Below, one piece after another: positions 1 through 17,610 of a stretch of DNA of 64,000 nt. Location: positions 13,085,501 to 13,149,500 of the forward strand of contig JAPVLO010000003.1 of assembly GCA_027257055.1 (NCBI GenBank), written 5' to 3'. Within the stretch, counting starts at the first letter, position 1, and every line of letters begins with the position of its first letter. The notes beneath the pieces are model-generated. The model made no database searches, was not told the DNA's origin, and was given only the letters and a program-made list of their open reading frames with translations. A program made the translations under genes and the position numbers. The DNA is from Cephalopachus bancanus (lineage: Eukaryota > Chordata > Mammalia > Primates > Tarsiidae).

Positions 1-1389
1 CAAATAGCAATGCCTAGGCTGATGCACACCCCTGGGCTTCTATCTGCAAGTTTCCATGGAGAGGTAAAGAACCAAGAAGAAAGATAAATTTTCCAATGAG
101 ATCAGACAATAAGTGATGGGGTTACAGCAGGCATCTGCATCTACAGCCAACATCTGCTTTTACAAACTCATACTGGAACACAGCTATGGCTATGTATTGT
201 CTGTATCTGCTTTCATACTTTAATAGAACTGAATTGCAGAGACCATATAGTCGCAGAGCTGAAAATATTTACTACCTAGCCCTTCACAGAACAACTTTAC
301 TGATCCCTGGGTTAGAATGAAAATATTCATCACTCCATAGACTGATTTTTTTTTGTACTGATAAACACATTTCTAAGACCTAAGACCCTAACTTGGACTC
401 CCTTTTCCCTGATTTACTGCATTAGACTTTTAATGAAAAAGCTGGTGGGAAAAGTCAGGCCCAGAGCACTTTCTCATCCCAAGGTGTGTTGTGTATTGGT
501 TACTCTCTGTCCTCAAAGTTAGATGCCCCTGAGTTCCATCCTGGATCTTACTCTTTAGGACCATATCTGCTCTCTAGGCAATGTCGTCTGCTTCCCAAGA
601 TTGTCAGGATTTCCTACAAACCAATGGCTCCTAGTCTACAGCTCAGTCTCACCTGAGCTTTAGCCCCTTATTTGCCTACCCCATGTGGCAATCCCATACG
701 GTCCTTCAACAAATACAAAACAGAACTCACCACCTACCCTTACAAACCAGCACTTCTCCATCTTCCTTCTTTTAGTTACTGGCATCTTTATCCTCATCAC
801 CTGAGGTTCTAGCTGGAGTCCCACTTAACCCTTTCTTCCTCACCTTACATATCCAAAGACTACTTATTTCACCTTCTAAACTGGTATTTCTAAAACCAGC
901 CTAGATCAGGAGGGGAACTATGCACATATATTCCAAAAAGGTTTCTCAGATAATTCCATAAAATGTATTTCCATCCTAAGAATCAAGTTTTTCCTGAATT
1001 CATTACCACTTCTAGCCCCACATTCACTTTCCTTTTCTCTCACCTGGATTCCTGTAGCAACCTCCTACCTGATCACCCTGCCTCTTGCCTATTCCCTCTC
1101 CACACATAAACAACAACAAAATGCCATCAAGAGCCATCTTTCTACTAGAAAAATAGCTTTAAACCTCTCATTATCAAAACTTTTAATAGTGGATCAACTA
1201 TAACTTAGTGTCCAAATTCCTTACCACAAAATTAATCCAAATGCATCTAATTTACTTCATTCTACACTCATGTCCTGCCATGAGTAAACCATGGTGTTTC
1301 TACGAAACATCCCTCCCTTGAAATGGACTCATTACCTTGCTTGGACTACTCAGCCCTCATGTACCCAATACCAATTCTGCTGAGAATCA

Positions 1390-1620
1390 GCTCAAGTCAG
1401 CCTCCTTGGGGAAATCTTCCCTCACTACTGCTTTCCTTCCCTTATGCTACCTTAATGCCTGCACATCATGTCATTACTGTACTTATGAGACTCTTTAAAG
1501 GAAAATGCAACTACTTAACAATTTTTGAGCTATCCATAGCACTAAACACACTGTTGGGTTCGTAGTACCTATTCAAGAATTATTTCAGAATAAATTATTT
1601 TTGAATAAATAAATGAGAAG
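1390..1620 (+). repeat. L2-like LINE 3' fragment
   Basis: The order of motifs is that of an L2 tail: 'ccttggggaaatcttccct', then 'ttatgctacctt', then a terminal '...aataaataaatgag'. The match is diverged and its limits are approximate. Confidence 0.45.
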
Positions 1621-1823
1621 CAGTTCTCTAAATGATTTCTCAGCTACTCGGCGTGATTGAAGAGAAAGGGAGGGGGAGAAGTTATTTCAACTGCCGCTGA
1701 GATCTGATTTCATTCCTTCTTGTTCCACTAACTCTGAGAAATCATTTAGAGAACTGCTTCTCATTTATTTATTCAAAAATAATTTATTCTGAAATAATAC
1801 TTGAGTAGGTACTACGAACCCAA
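1554..1823. repeat. 90-bp inverted repeat with 90-bp spacer
   Basis: The left arm 1554-1643 and the right arm 1734-1823 are reverse complements over 90 bases with two mismatches and no gaps. The spacer 1644-1733 is 90 nt. The left arm includes the end of the L2-like fragment; the rest of the arm is not a repeat I recognise. Confidence 0.9.
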
Positions 1824-1827
1824 TAGT

Positions 1828-1857
1828 GAGGTGCTTATTACACTCAATAAGTACCTC
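1828..1857. repeat. Short hairpin, 12-bp arms
   Basis: Arms 1828-1839 (gaggtgcttatt) and 1846-1857 (aataagtacctc) pair with one mismatch around a 6-nt loop. It lies four bases after the larger inverted repeat. Confidence 0.7.
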
Positions 1858-2148
1858 GCTTTTCCACACCCCTTTTAATAACCCCACAGCCTCAATGCCC
1901 AAATGACTTCAGCCAGATTTTAGCAAGAAAACAATTTGTTCCCATGAAAATGCAGATCTGGATCTAATAAGCAGAAAAAAAGTATCAGCTTTCTATCCCA
2001 CCTCTCGTTTTCTTCTCCCTAAAACTGTAATGTAGAAATATTACTTTTATTCTAGATTGTACAGTCCCTTTCACTGAAATCTCATTCTAAGCCTTTCCTA
2101 GGGTTTGGACAACAACTACCATAGGTGACCTTAAGAATCAATTTCTAA

Positions 2149-2434
2149 GCCGGGCTCGGTGGCTCAGCCTGTAATCCCGCGCCTTTGGGAGGCCGAGGTG
2201 AGCGGATTGCCTGAGCCCGCGGGTTCGAGACCCGCCTGGGCAGCGAGACCTCATCTCTACAATAAATCAAAAAAACCAGCCGGGCATGGTAGTGCATGCC
2301 TGTAATTCCGGCTACTCGGAAGGCTGAGGCGGAAGGATCGCTGGAGTCCAGCAGGTCGAGGCTGCGGTGGCCGGAAGCAGCCACTGCACTCCAGTCTGGG
2401 CGACAGAGTGAGACTCCAACTCAAAAAAAAAGAA
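2149..2434 (+). mobile_element. Alu SINE, lemur-type young subfamily (first of tandem pair)
   Basis: Complete dimeric Alu with short A-tail. The left arm reads 'cctgggcagcgagac', i.e. it lacks the 'aacttg' present in older copies here. It is flanked by 15-nt copies of aagaatcaatttcta at 2133-2147 and 2435-2449. Confidence 0.95.
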
Positions 2435-2449
2435 AAGAATCAATTTCTA

Positions 2450-2732
2450 ACCGGGCTCAGTGGCTCAGCCTGTAATCCCGCGCCTTTGGGAGGCTGAGGT
2501 AAGTGGATTGCCTGAGCCCGCGGGTTCGAGACCCGCCTGGGCAGTGAAACCTCATCTCTACAATAAATCAAAAAATCAGCCAGGCATGGTAGCGCGCGCC
2601 TGTAATTCCGGCTACTCGGAAGGCTGAGGCGGAAGGATCGCCGGAGCCCAGCAGGTCGAGGCTGCGGTGGCTGGGAGCGGCCACTGCACTCCAGCCTGGG
2701 TGACAGAGTGATACTCCAACTCAAAAAAAAAA
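2450..2732 (+). mobile_element. Alu SINE (second of tandem pair)
   Basis: Complete dimeric Alu of the same young subfamily as its neighbour but with many private differences. It is flanked by copies two and three (2733-2747) of the same target sequence. Confidence 0.95.
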
Positions 2733-2937
2733 AAGAATCAATTTCTATTTTTCAGGTTATTGACAAAGTCAACCCTCAGACCTGAAGTGAAAGACCAGAG
2801 GAAGGCCTTTAAAGGTCTGGGGTGGGCTGAAGGAACTGGGCTTGCATATGCTTCATAAATGAGGTTTAAGTTTCACAGCTCTTTGGGTTTATGGAATAGT
2901 TATTAGTGTACACGAAAATGATTAAAACTGGAAGGCA

Positions 2938-3241
2938 GCTGGGCTCGGTGGCTCAGCCTGTAATCCCGTGCCTTTGAGAGGCTGAGGTGAGTGGATTGCC
3001 TGAGCCCGCGGGTTCAAGGCCCGCCTGGGCTGGCGAGACCTCATCTCTACAATAAATCAAAAAATCAGCCGGGCATGGTAGTGCATGCCTGTAATTTCGG
3101 CTACTTGGAAGGCTGAGGCGGAAGGATCGCCGGAGCCTAGCAGGTCGAGGCTGCGGTGGCCAGGAGCGGCCACTGCGCTCCAGTCTGGGCGACAGAGTGA
3201 GACTCCAACTCAAAAAAAAACAAAAACAAAACAAAACAAAA
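2938..3241 (+). mobile_element. Alu SINE, young, beside ELP1 exon 5
   Basis: Full-length Alu with an (A/AC-rich) tail. Target-site duplication aaaactggaaggca lies at 2924-2937 and, with one extra g, at 3242-3256. It is antisense to ELP1. Confidence 0.94.
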
Positions 3242-3294
3242 AAAACTGGGAAGGCACTTAAGGTCACAAATGTTTTAAGTAAAGCTATACTCAC

Positions 3295-10450
<7,156 letters not shown>

Positions 10451-10470
10451 CGCGCCGACCGGCGCGGGAG

Positions 10471-10478
10471 TTACGTCA
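10471..10478. promoter_or_regulatory. CRE-like site TTACGTCA
   Basis: TTACGTCA differs by one base from the ATF/CREB palindrome TGACGTCA. It sits just upstream of the likely ELP1 start. Confidence 0.55.
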
Positions 10479-10662
10479 CGAGGCTGAGAACGCTAGGTCG
10501 GGCAGTGGGCGGCTTCCTAGGTCGCTTGAGTTGGCCGGCCTTCTCTATAGCCCCAGAAAGGTAAGAGTTAGAGAAGCTACATTGGTGACCGCCTCTTGTC
10601 CCCTCGAGCTTCTGCCCACACTATTGCATTTGATCCCTGCGTTGATGTCGGACCCCAAACAA

Positions 10663-10667
10663 ATTGG
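10663..10667 (-). promoter_or_regulatory. Inverted CCAAT box (ATTGG)
   Basis: ATTGG followed by CGG fits the NF-Y core, between the two genes. Confidence 0.45.
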
Positions 10668-10702
10668 CGGCGATGGACTGAGCTTGCGGGGGCAGAGAGC
10701 AG

Positions 10703-10714
10703 CGCGCGTGCGCA
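10703..10714 (-). promoter_or_regulatory. NRF-1 site
   Basis: The minus strand reads TGCGCACGCGCG, a perfect fit to YGCGCAYGCGCR. It lies about 100 nt before the ABITRAM ATG. Confidence 0.65.
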
Positions 10715-10727
10715 CAACGCGTGTGCG

Positions 10728-10734
10728 CCGGAAG
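10728..10734 (+). promoter_or_regulatory. ETS-family site CCGGAAG
   Basis: CCGGAAG is the classic GABP/ETS core, close to the likely ABITRAM transcription start, 14 nt after the NRF-1 site. Confidence 0.6.
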
Positions 10735-10810
10735 AACACCCTGTGCTCTGGCCTGTTGGGAGGAAACGCTTGGGTCCGGGAAGGCGGGGGTGGCCGCGCC
10801 GGAGGTAGCC

Positions 10811-10889
10811 ATGGCTACCGAGCCCGAAGCTTCAGAGCCTGTGGTGCCGTCGCTAGTAGATCGTTACTTCACTCGCTGGTACAAAGCCG
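10811..10889 (+). CDS. ABITRAM: ABITRAM exon 1 (coding part)
   Basis: 79 nt coding, [10 protein letters not shown]... to RWYKA plus one base. The donor is AAGCCG|gtaagt. The upstream UTR begins somewhere between about 10730 and 10800. Confidence 0.96.
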
Positions 10890-13800
10890 GTAAGTGCGGA
10901 ATGATGTCGGTCTCTGCTCCGTCATATTGACCTGCTGCTACAGTGACAGATCTAAGCCAAGCGCGCTCTCCCGGGCTCTTCCTCCCAACGTCAGGAGGAA
11001 CGGAACCTCTGTGTTCCTTCTAGGCGGAGGGAATGGCATTTGCAAAGACCTGGAGGCCTGAAATACGGCAGGGTGTATCTAGAGAGGGCGAATGCGGTGC
11101 GAGCTTGAGTGCGTGTTGATTGCTGGAAGATAAGTAGCCTAAAAGGAGAGCTGTGTTCCAACGGACCTTGAATGCCTAGAGGGATTTGAGGGGACAATCT
11201 CACAGGGAGTAGTAATACATAAAGTTGTTTAAATGATCGTATAGAAACTAAGGTAGGCCGGGAACAATGGCTTACACCTGTAATCCAGCACTTTAAGAGG
11301 CTGAGGAGGGAGGATTGCTTGAGTCCAGGAATTCGAGGCCAGCCTGGGCAACATGGTGAGACCTCCTCTTTAATTGTTAATCAACAATTAAACTTGGTGA
11401 ACTTGGTGAAACGCCCCTGTAGTCCCCGCTACTCCGGAGCTAAGGCAGAAGGATCGCCTGAGCCCAGGAGGTCGAGGATGCAGTGAGCCGCGGTAATTGT
11501 GCCACTGCACTCCAACCTGGGTGACAGCGACATCTCAACTCAAAAAAGCAAACTAGCAAAAACTCAAGTAGAGGCAGTATGAATGTTAGCTACATTTAGA
11601 AAGCAAAATATACAATTTCACTTAATGAGAGGCCGCCAGTGTTGTTCATTTGCCACTTAGAAGTAGATATTCCAGTTGCACTGTTTTGTGTACTCAGTAC
11701 CAGGGGTGGGGACATCTTTGGGGACTCTTCAAATCCTTTCTTCCTATCATTCAGTGATAATGAGTGTACTCACTTTTTTAGAATATTGTAGCGTATTTTC
11801 TGTTGGCCAAATTTAGGATGACCAACTGTCCTGGTTCACCCAGGACTGAGGGGTTTCCCAGAATGCCTGACTTTCTGCACTAAAATCAGAACAGTCCTGG
11901 AAACTACCAAGAAAAAATATAAAACTATATCATAAAGAATGTGATGCTAATCGTATTTCTCTAACAGAAATACCGGCTATTTCTATTAGAAATAGAAAAT
12001 ACTGGGAAGTAAAGACCAAGCAAAGAATTAATCACCTTAACATTGAATAAATGATTCTGTCTGTGTCAGGTCTCTTTAAATACCTTATGGGAAGTTTTTA
12101 GGTGTGTAATGAAGAGATAGCAGTGGTCAGCATGTGTGTATCCAATTTTCATAATTAACTATCTCAATGAACCAAAGTACAAGTACCACACGGTGGTAGT
12201 GAATATTGATTCAACAACCAACAGACACATTTATTCTTCTAGATGTCAAAGGAAAACCCTGTGAGGACCATTGTATACTACAACATTCTAACCGGTAAGC
12301 AAGTTGGTAATTTTAAATGATAAAAAACTTACTTTTTTCCTCTAGTATTTTAGCCTGGTATGGTCTTTAAATAAACAAATGATCATTAAATGAAAATTCA
12401 TTAAATTATCCTCCACTGTGGTGAAATAGTATTATTAAAGGAGTTTGACTGGCAAGAATGAGTTTTCCAGTGCTTGGTCACTTTGAACACATTTGATTAC
12501 CCAAAAGTCTTAATGGAGTACCACACTATCAGTCAGCTACTATCTGAAGTGGCCAGCTTGTGCCTAATTACTGAACTGCCAGAGCCCATGAGGAAGCATA
12601 CACAGGCATACTTTGCTTGTCTCTATTCTATACCAGTGCTGCCTACCTAAAACCTCTGGTACTCTTTCCTTTCCTGTAAAGGAAATTCAATGCTGTTACA
12701 GTTATGCTCCAAGGGAAAAAGGGAGGAGATGATAGTTTGACTAAACAAATAGCAGTTCATACATTTTTGTGCCAGTAGGAATGTGTTATAGGAGGAAGAA
12801 TTATACCAAGCATTTACAAAGGATCAATTTTTTTTCTCCTTGTAGAATATGTGTCATCACATTGGCAGGTTCTCATCCAGTTCTTCAAAGTGGAAAAACA
12901 ATTAAAAGCATTTCCTATCAAATCAGTAACAACTGTAGCAGACTTCAGAACAAGGTCTCTGGAAAATTTAAGCGGGTATGTTCCTGTAATTCTGAATTAT
13001 CTATTTACATCCTCTATATTCATGGGAATGATAGATTCAGTTAGTCTTAGAACCCAGTGACAAATGCTCAGCATACTTCTCTAGCAGTTTGAGGTGCTGA
13101 CTTTAAATATACTTTAACCCCGAAGAAATTCTCAGACCAAAAAAGTGAGGTATTTTGGGAGGTATAGTATCTATTATATTAGGTTCTCTACCACTATCCC
13201 TGTTATGTCCAGGAAGGAAGATGGGAAAGGCAGGCCTTTGAAAGGACAACTCTAATACCAGTATAAGAAGGTATTTTGTCCCTTCTAGATGTATTACATT
13301 AATATCTTGAGTTCTATGAAATTTAGGTGACCAACTATTTTTTTACCATGTATTTTTACATGTAAGTTTAACAGAAGAAAATATATATCCTGAGGGAGTA
13401 GGAAAAAAATCAATATGAGAAAACATCAGGTGTTTGCTTCTTACTATTTTTCCATTGCTAAAGCATTGCCAATCTAATACACGTCTACCCACACCCTATA
13501 CCTCCACACAGTGCTCAGTTATACATAGTGCTATCTCTACCCTCTACAACTCTAGGGAAGATGGAAATTATTAAAAGAGCGTATCAGACCAAGGACAATT
13601 TAGTAACATATTAAAGTATCCTGACAAACCTATTGTTGGGAAAGTTTCTGTGAATGGTTTAGGTTCTTCACTTACTGAATTCATACTGAGTTTCTGTGAG
13701 CTTGGCTCGGTGACTCAGCCTGAAATCCTAGCACTTTGGGAGGCCGAGGCGAGTGGATTGCCTTAGCCCACGGGTTTGAGACCAGCCTGGGCAACTTGGT

Positions 13801-16350
13801 GAGACCTCATCTCTACAATAAATCAAAAATTAGCCAGGCATGGTAACATGCACCTGTAGTTCTGGCTACTTGGAAGGATCCCTGGAGCCCAGCAGGTCGA
13901 CGCTGGGGTGGCTGTGAGCATGCCACTGCACTCTAGCCTGGGCAACAGAGTAAGACTTCAACTAACAAAAAAAAAAAAAAAAAAGAATTTCTGTGGATTG
14001 TTCTCAATATTCTATGAAACCTTTATTCATACTCCTCTTTGTAGGCCTGAAGTCTCCTAATGTGCCTTATAATTACTGATTTTTCCTCAAGAAACAAATG
14101 GACTTAAAAAAGCATGCCCTTTCTTAAGAGAGAGTCTATAAGTTACAGCTACAAATTACAATAACAGTTAATGCTTGTGAAGTTCCTATGATAAATTTGT
14201 GTCCAAAATAGTAGTAACAATATTGTTACTAATGAAGAACAGAGAGGGATCTGCATTTTGAACTCACTATAGTTAAGTTTTGGCTGGATCTTATAATTGT
14301 CAATGATTTATTCTCCCAAGGGAGGTGATAAAAAACGGTCAGACACTTCTGGTCTTTTGAGACAAACCCAGTTGTAAACAAGCCCTTTGAGATAAATCCC
14401 CTATCCATCCTACCAGAAAGCAGGGATTCACAATGACTCTAATACTCAGTAATATCTGAATGCCATCTAATAGTGTTTTAAGTGGTAAGTAGAGAGGTCA
14501 AAAAGAATAGCATCTTAACCCCAAATGCTTTTGTTCACTATAGGATAAATTCCTGGGGAAAAGAAGGCAATACATAAAATATGCCTGTATTGGTTCTCAT
14601 GAGCCTCCCCAGGTATATGGGGCATTCGTGAAACAATAACTGTGCTATAACATTCAGATAGATGTATTTTAAAATGTAGTATTGACAGTTGGGTTATAGG
14701 ATAATGGATAAATCATTTTTATTTTGCTATGTAAGACTTTTCTGTGTTTTACAAATTCTTCTCAAAGTACTTTTAAAAAAAATTAGAAAAACATCCCTTA
14801 CTAAGACATTGAAGATTTTTTTTTAATTAATCAATATTTTTTATTATGGTTTTGTGGGGTACAGTTAAGGGTTGGGTGTACAATTACGTTTCATTCAGGT
14901 ACCCTGTTGATAAGAGGTGTTTTCCCATCCCCAGACAGATATTTGCTACTGTTAATCCTATCCCCCTCTCCCCCCATGGTTTCCCAGTACCGTCAGTCAT
15001 TTTCTTATAGTATTACATTGGATGTTCAGGGTCTATTATATGAGTGAGAACATGTGATACTCGGATCTTTGTTTCTGTGGGGAGATTTTTAAAAAGGAGG
15101 GAGAGAGAAAAAGGAAAATATCCCTTCTTCAAAAAGTCTTAGTGAGGCCGGGCTTGGTGGCCCAGCCTGTAATCCCAGCACTTTGGGAGCCCGCGGGTTT
15201 GAGACCTGCCTGGGCAACTTGGCGAGACCTCATCTCTACAATAAATCAAAAACTAGCTAGGCATGGTAGCATGCACCTGTAGTTCTGGCTACTTGGAAGG
15301 CTGAGGTGGAAGGATCGCCGGAGCCCAGTAGGGCGAGGCTGTGGTGGCTGGGAGCGTTGCCACTGCACTCCAGTCTGGGTGACAGAGTGAGACTCCAACT
15401 CAAAAAAAACAAAAGTCTTAGTAACTGACCCTAGTAAATAAGATCCTTTATCTATTAAGTGCTGTTGTAAAAATAAAGTAGCAATCTTAAGGAAACTATC
15501 TTTGTACAATATTGCCGTCATGCTGAATTAGATATTACTGCTTATTAATCGATTTTCTTACACTTTTAAAATATTTTACGTGGTTATATGTAGCTTTCTC
15601 TTACAGTTGATAAAAATATATTACTAGTGTGCAACTAAACTCCCATTTATCACCTGTCTTAATCAGGTTTCCCTAGAGCCTAGGATGGTACCTGGAACAT
15701 AGTAGGTACTTATTATATAAGCATTGGAATGAGTGGATGGTTTTTATGTATTTAAGTCATTATTTAAAACATCAACTCCAGGAATATGGAACGGAGGGCT
15801 GCCTCTCAAAGCAAAGTGGAAATGTACATCAATTAATTACTTCTTACTGCTCTTTACACAGGGGGCACAGTTTCTAACAGAACTTGCACCTCTGTGTAAG
15901 ATTTACTGCTCAGATGGAGAAGAATATACCATATCTAGGTGAGTAACTTTTTATCCACTATTTAGGAAACACAAGGGAAATAATATTTGTCTTAAAAACA
16001 ATTTTTTTAAATAGCTGTGTTAGAGGACGGTTGATGGAAGTGAATGAAAACATTCTCCATAAGCCATCTATTCTTCAAGAAAAGGTAAAAGAAAAAGTAT
16101 GATTCTATCCACATACCTTTTATTGGATTTTTTAAAAAATCATTTGGGGATGGGGGAAGGAGGGGAAGAAAAAAATCATTTGTCAGTACTAAATATTCTA
16201 TTTCCTTTCTAGCCATCTACTGAAGGCTACATTGCAGTTGTGTTGCCCAAATTTGAAGAAAGTAAAAGCATAACAGAAGGGTTATTGACACAAAAACAAT
16301 ATGAAGAAGTCCTGGTGAAACGCATTAATGCCACAACAGCTACGTCATGA
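10811..16350 (+). CDS. ABITRAM: ABITRAM (FAM206A/C9orf6, Simiate), complete, six coding exons
   Basis: ABITRAM encodes a small actin-binding transcription modulator, reported in nuclear speckles and neuronal growth; its fold resembles the glycine-cleavage H/biotinyl-lipoyl family. Six exons (10811-10889, 12243-12294, 12846-12975, 15862-15938, 16015-16084, 16213-16350) join to 546 nt: 181 residues plus TGA, equal to the length I remember for human. The start [20 protein letters not shown] lies in a GCCATGG context. Landmarks: [11 protein letters not shown], the [10 protein letters not shown] loop, [20 protein letters not shown], and the end RINATTATS. All junctions are GT/AG and keep frame, with no broken codon. 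Neighbours: divergent from ELP1 through a shared promoter, convergent with CTNNAL1. Identity is by recalled human protein; function is known from the family, not from this sequence. Confidence 0.96.
11253..11551 (+). mobile_element. Alu SINE, diverged
   Basis: Starts ggccgggaacaatggctta and ends 'catctcaactcaaaaaagc'. The middle linker carries 'taattgttaatcaacaatta', a local palindrome. Confidence 0.9.
11815..11915. repeat. Possible old non-autonomous DNA transposon
   Basis: 'taggatgaccaactgtcctgg' and later 'cagaacagtcctgg' form part of an imperfect long palindrome like known hAT-type fossils. Family uncertain. Confidence 0.3.
12243..12294 (+). CDS. ABITRAM: ABITRAM exon 2
   Basis: 52 nt, reading [17 protein letters not shown] with split codons at both ends. 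The acceptor is tattcttctag|ATGTC and the donor is AACCG|gtaagc. Confidence 0.95.
12295..12845 (+). other. ABITRAM intron 2
   Basis: 551 nt with no recognisable repeat or second signal. Confidence 0.85.
12846..12975 (+). CDS. ABITRAM: ABITRAM exon 3
   Basis: 130 nt, reading (R)[17 protein letters not shown]... to KVSGKFKR. The acceptor is tctccttgtag|AATATG and the donor is AAGCGG|gtatgt. Other open frames over this exon are shadows. Confidence 0.96.
13702..13984 (+). mobile_element. Alu SINE, lemur-type
   Basis: Starts gcttggctcggtgactcagc and ends 'gacttcaactaac' plus A-tail. A short deletion in the right arm removes 'ctgaggcgga'. Confidence 0.92.
14816..15085 (-). mobile_element. L1 3' UTR fragment, antisense
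   Basis: Begins with a T run (reverse A-tail), then 'ggggtacagttaagg', a C-rich block ('cccctctcccccc') and 'tgagtgagaacatgtgatac', the reverse of an L1 3' end. Same lineage as 4238-4448 and 6994-7222. Confidence 0.8.
15146..15411 (+). mobile_element. Alu SINE with left-arm deletion
   Basis: Starts aggccgggcttggtggccca. The left arm jumps from 'ctttgggag' to 'cccgcgggtttgag'. The target 'aaagtcttagt' appears on both sides (near 15134 and 15411). Confidence 0.9.
15862..15938 (+). CDS. ABITRAM: ABITRAM exon 4
   Basis: 77 nt, reading [20 protein letters not shown] then EYTIS plus two bases. The acceptor is tttacacag|GGGG and the donor is ATCTAG|gtgagt. Confidence 0.95.
16015..16084 (+). CDS. 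ABITRAM: ABITRAM exon 5
   Basis: 70 nt, reading (S)[19 protein letters not shown] then LQEK. It is preceded by an intron of only 76 nt. The donor is GAAAAG|gtaaaa. Confidence 0.95.
16213..16350 (+). CDS. ABITRAM: ABITRAM exon 6 (stop at 16348-16350)
   Basis: 138 nt, reading [20 protein letters not shown] and ending [13 protein letters not shown]. The acceptor is tttcctttctag|CCATC. Confidence 0.96.
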   Translation, partial: PSTEGYIAVVLPKFEESKSITEGLLTQKQYEEVLVKRINATTATS

Positions 16351-16668
16351 GGACTGAGCTAGAGCAAAAAGCAACAAAGGATTCTTATAGTTACCTAGCC
16401 TAAAACCATCAGTGCACTAAATGAGAGGAACCCGCATATGTGAAGCACACTTCACACCCACCCATCTGCAGGGAAGGCCTGATGCTTCCCTTAACCGGGT
16501 TTTCCTACTTTGTCTCATATAAGAGCCTTGCTTCCCATTTGTTTTTAGCCTCCCAGATCTGGCCTGCCCATGTTTTTATTTGTTATTCTCTTGCATACTA
16601 AACTAGCAAGCAAGGAATGTTTTTCTGATTAAAAATGAACAAACAAGCTCTTTGCGAAAAATTTGGAA

Positions 16669-16674
16669 AATAAA
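16669..16674 (+). terminator. Poly(A) signal AATAAA (proximal, ABITRAM)
   Basis: Canonical hexamer about 320 nt after the stop codon. Confidence 0.5.
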
Positions 16675-16737
16675 GAAAAGTTTTAAAACACCAAATACAA
16701 ATAATTTACCCAACTTCCTATAACTCAAAAGTAAATA

Positions 16738-16968
16738 CAGTTGACCTTTGAACAATATGAGTTTGAACTATCAGGGTTGATTTGTACACAGACTTTTTTC
16801 AGCCAAATACTGATCAAATATAATTGTATTTGCTAAATGTGAAACCCTTGTATAGGACAGGCCAACTTTTCATGTGCTCAAGTTCCACAGGGCTGACTGT
16901 GGGACTTTAGTATGCACAGATTTGGACATATGCAGAAGATCTTGGAACCAATCCCCTGCGTAAACCAT
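16738..16968 (+). mobile_element. Tigger-like DNA transposon fragment
   Basis: Starts 'cagttgacctttgaacaata' and ends with a reverse-oriented 'ggaaccaatcccctgcg', both typical of Tigger/MER2-class non-autonomous elements. Diverged; exact subfamily unknown. Confidence 0.55.
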
Positions 16969-17586
16969 TGGATAAATATACTACATTTTTACACACTTCT
17001 GTTTGAACATTATGGTATAGTTATTGTTCTGGCCTCAATTTCCTATCAGTTTGACATTAAGAAAAACCTAACTGACCTTTATTACCCAATCTTCAGTGTG
17101 ATACTACCAAAAAATCTAGTCTCACCCATTCTGCCTCAACTCTTCTCCCTTTAGATTGTAAGGAGGAGGCAGGAGTGTAGAGTACCTTCTCTCCTTAATG
17201 TCAAGAGGGTGGTGTTCCCTCTGAAACAGAGTAGAACTGTAACACCGTGACTTCTTAAATGAGGGAGCACACATGAAGACTGAAAAATACAAAGGTTTTC
17301 CTAGCAAATGAATGTGTCATAATGCAGTGGTAAGCTGATTCTTGAAGTATGCATGTTGTAGTCATTCAGTTTTACTTGCTCTAGTTTACAGGTTAACCAG
17401 CAAAGAAGTAACTGAGACTGTGCCATTCAAAGGTACAAATACCTTTGAAAGGAACAAAGTTTTGCATCACTAAAACTAATATATACATATATGTAGTTTA
17501 AGATTGATGTACATTATTTTTCCATAAGGGCTGAAACACATATATTTAAATATCCCTGTTTCAAAATGAAATACATTTTTATACAG

Positions 17587-17592
17587 AATAAA
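17587..17592 (+). terminator. Poly(A) signal AATAAA (distal, ABITRAM)
   Basis: Canonical hexamer followed within 40 nt by a T/G-rich stretch ('cttggttcactgtccttgta'). Confidence 0.45.
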
Positions 17593-17610
17593 TCACTTGA
17601 TGCATAAATT

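Larger units (their letters stand above)
1..3294 (-). other. ELP1 intron 5 (partial)
   Basis: No exon was found left of 3295. The stretch holds an L2-like fragment (about 1390-1620), a 90-bp inverted repeat (1554-1823) and three Alus (2149-3241). Positions 1-1390 are otherwise plain AT-rich intron in which I see nothing supportable. Confidence 0.7.
10890..12242 (+). other. ABITRAM intron 1
   Basis: Holds one Alu (11253-11551) and a palindromic DNA-transposon-like fragment near 11815-11915; otherwise unremarkable. Confidence 0.85.
12976..15861 (+). other. ABITRAM intron 3
   Basis: Contains two Alus and an antisense L1 3' end. The stretches 12976-13700 and 13990-14815 are plain intron. Confidence 0.85.
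16351..17610 (+). other. ABITRAM: ABITRAM 3' UTR (candidate extent)
   Basis: Two AATAAA signals follow the stop, at 16669-16674 and 17587-17592, so a short (~330 nt) and a long (~1.25 kb) 3' UTR are both possible. A Tigger-like element lies in the longer form. Confidence 0.5.
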
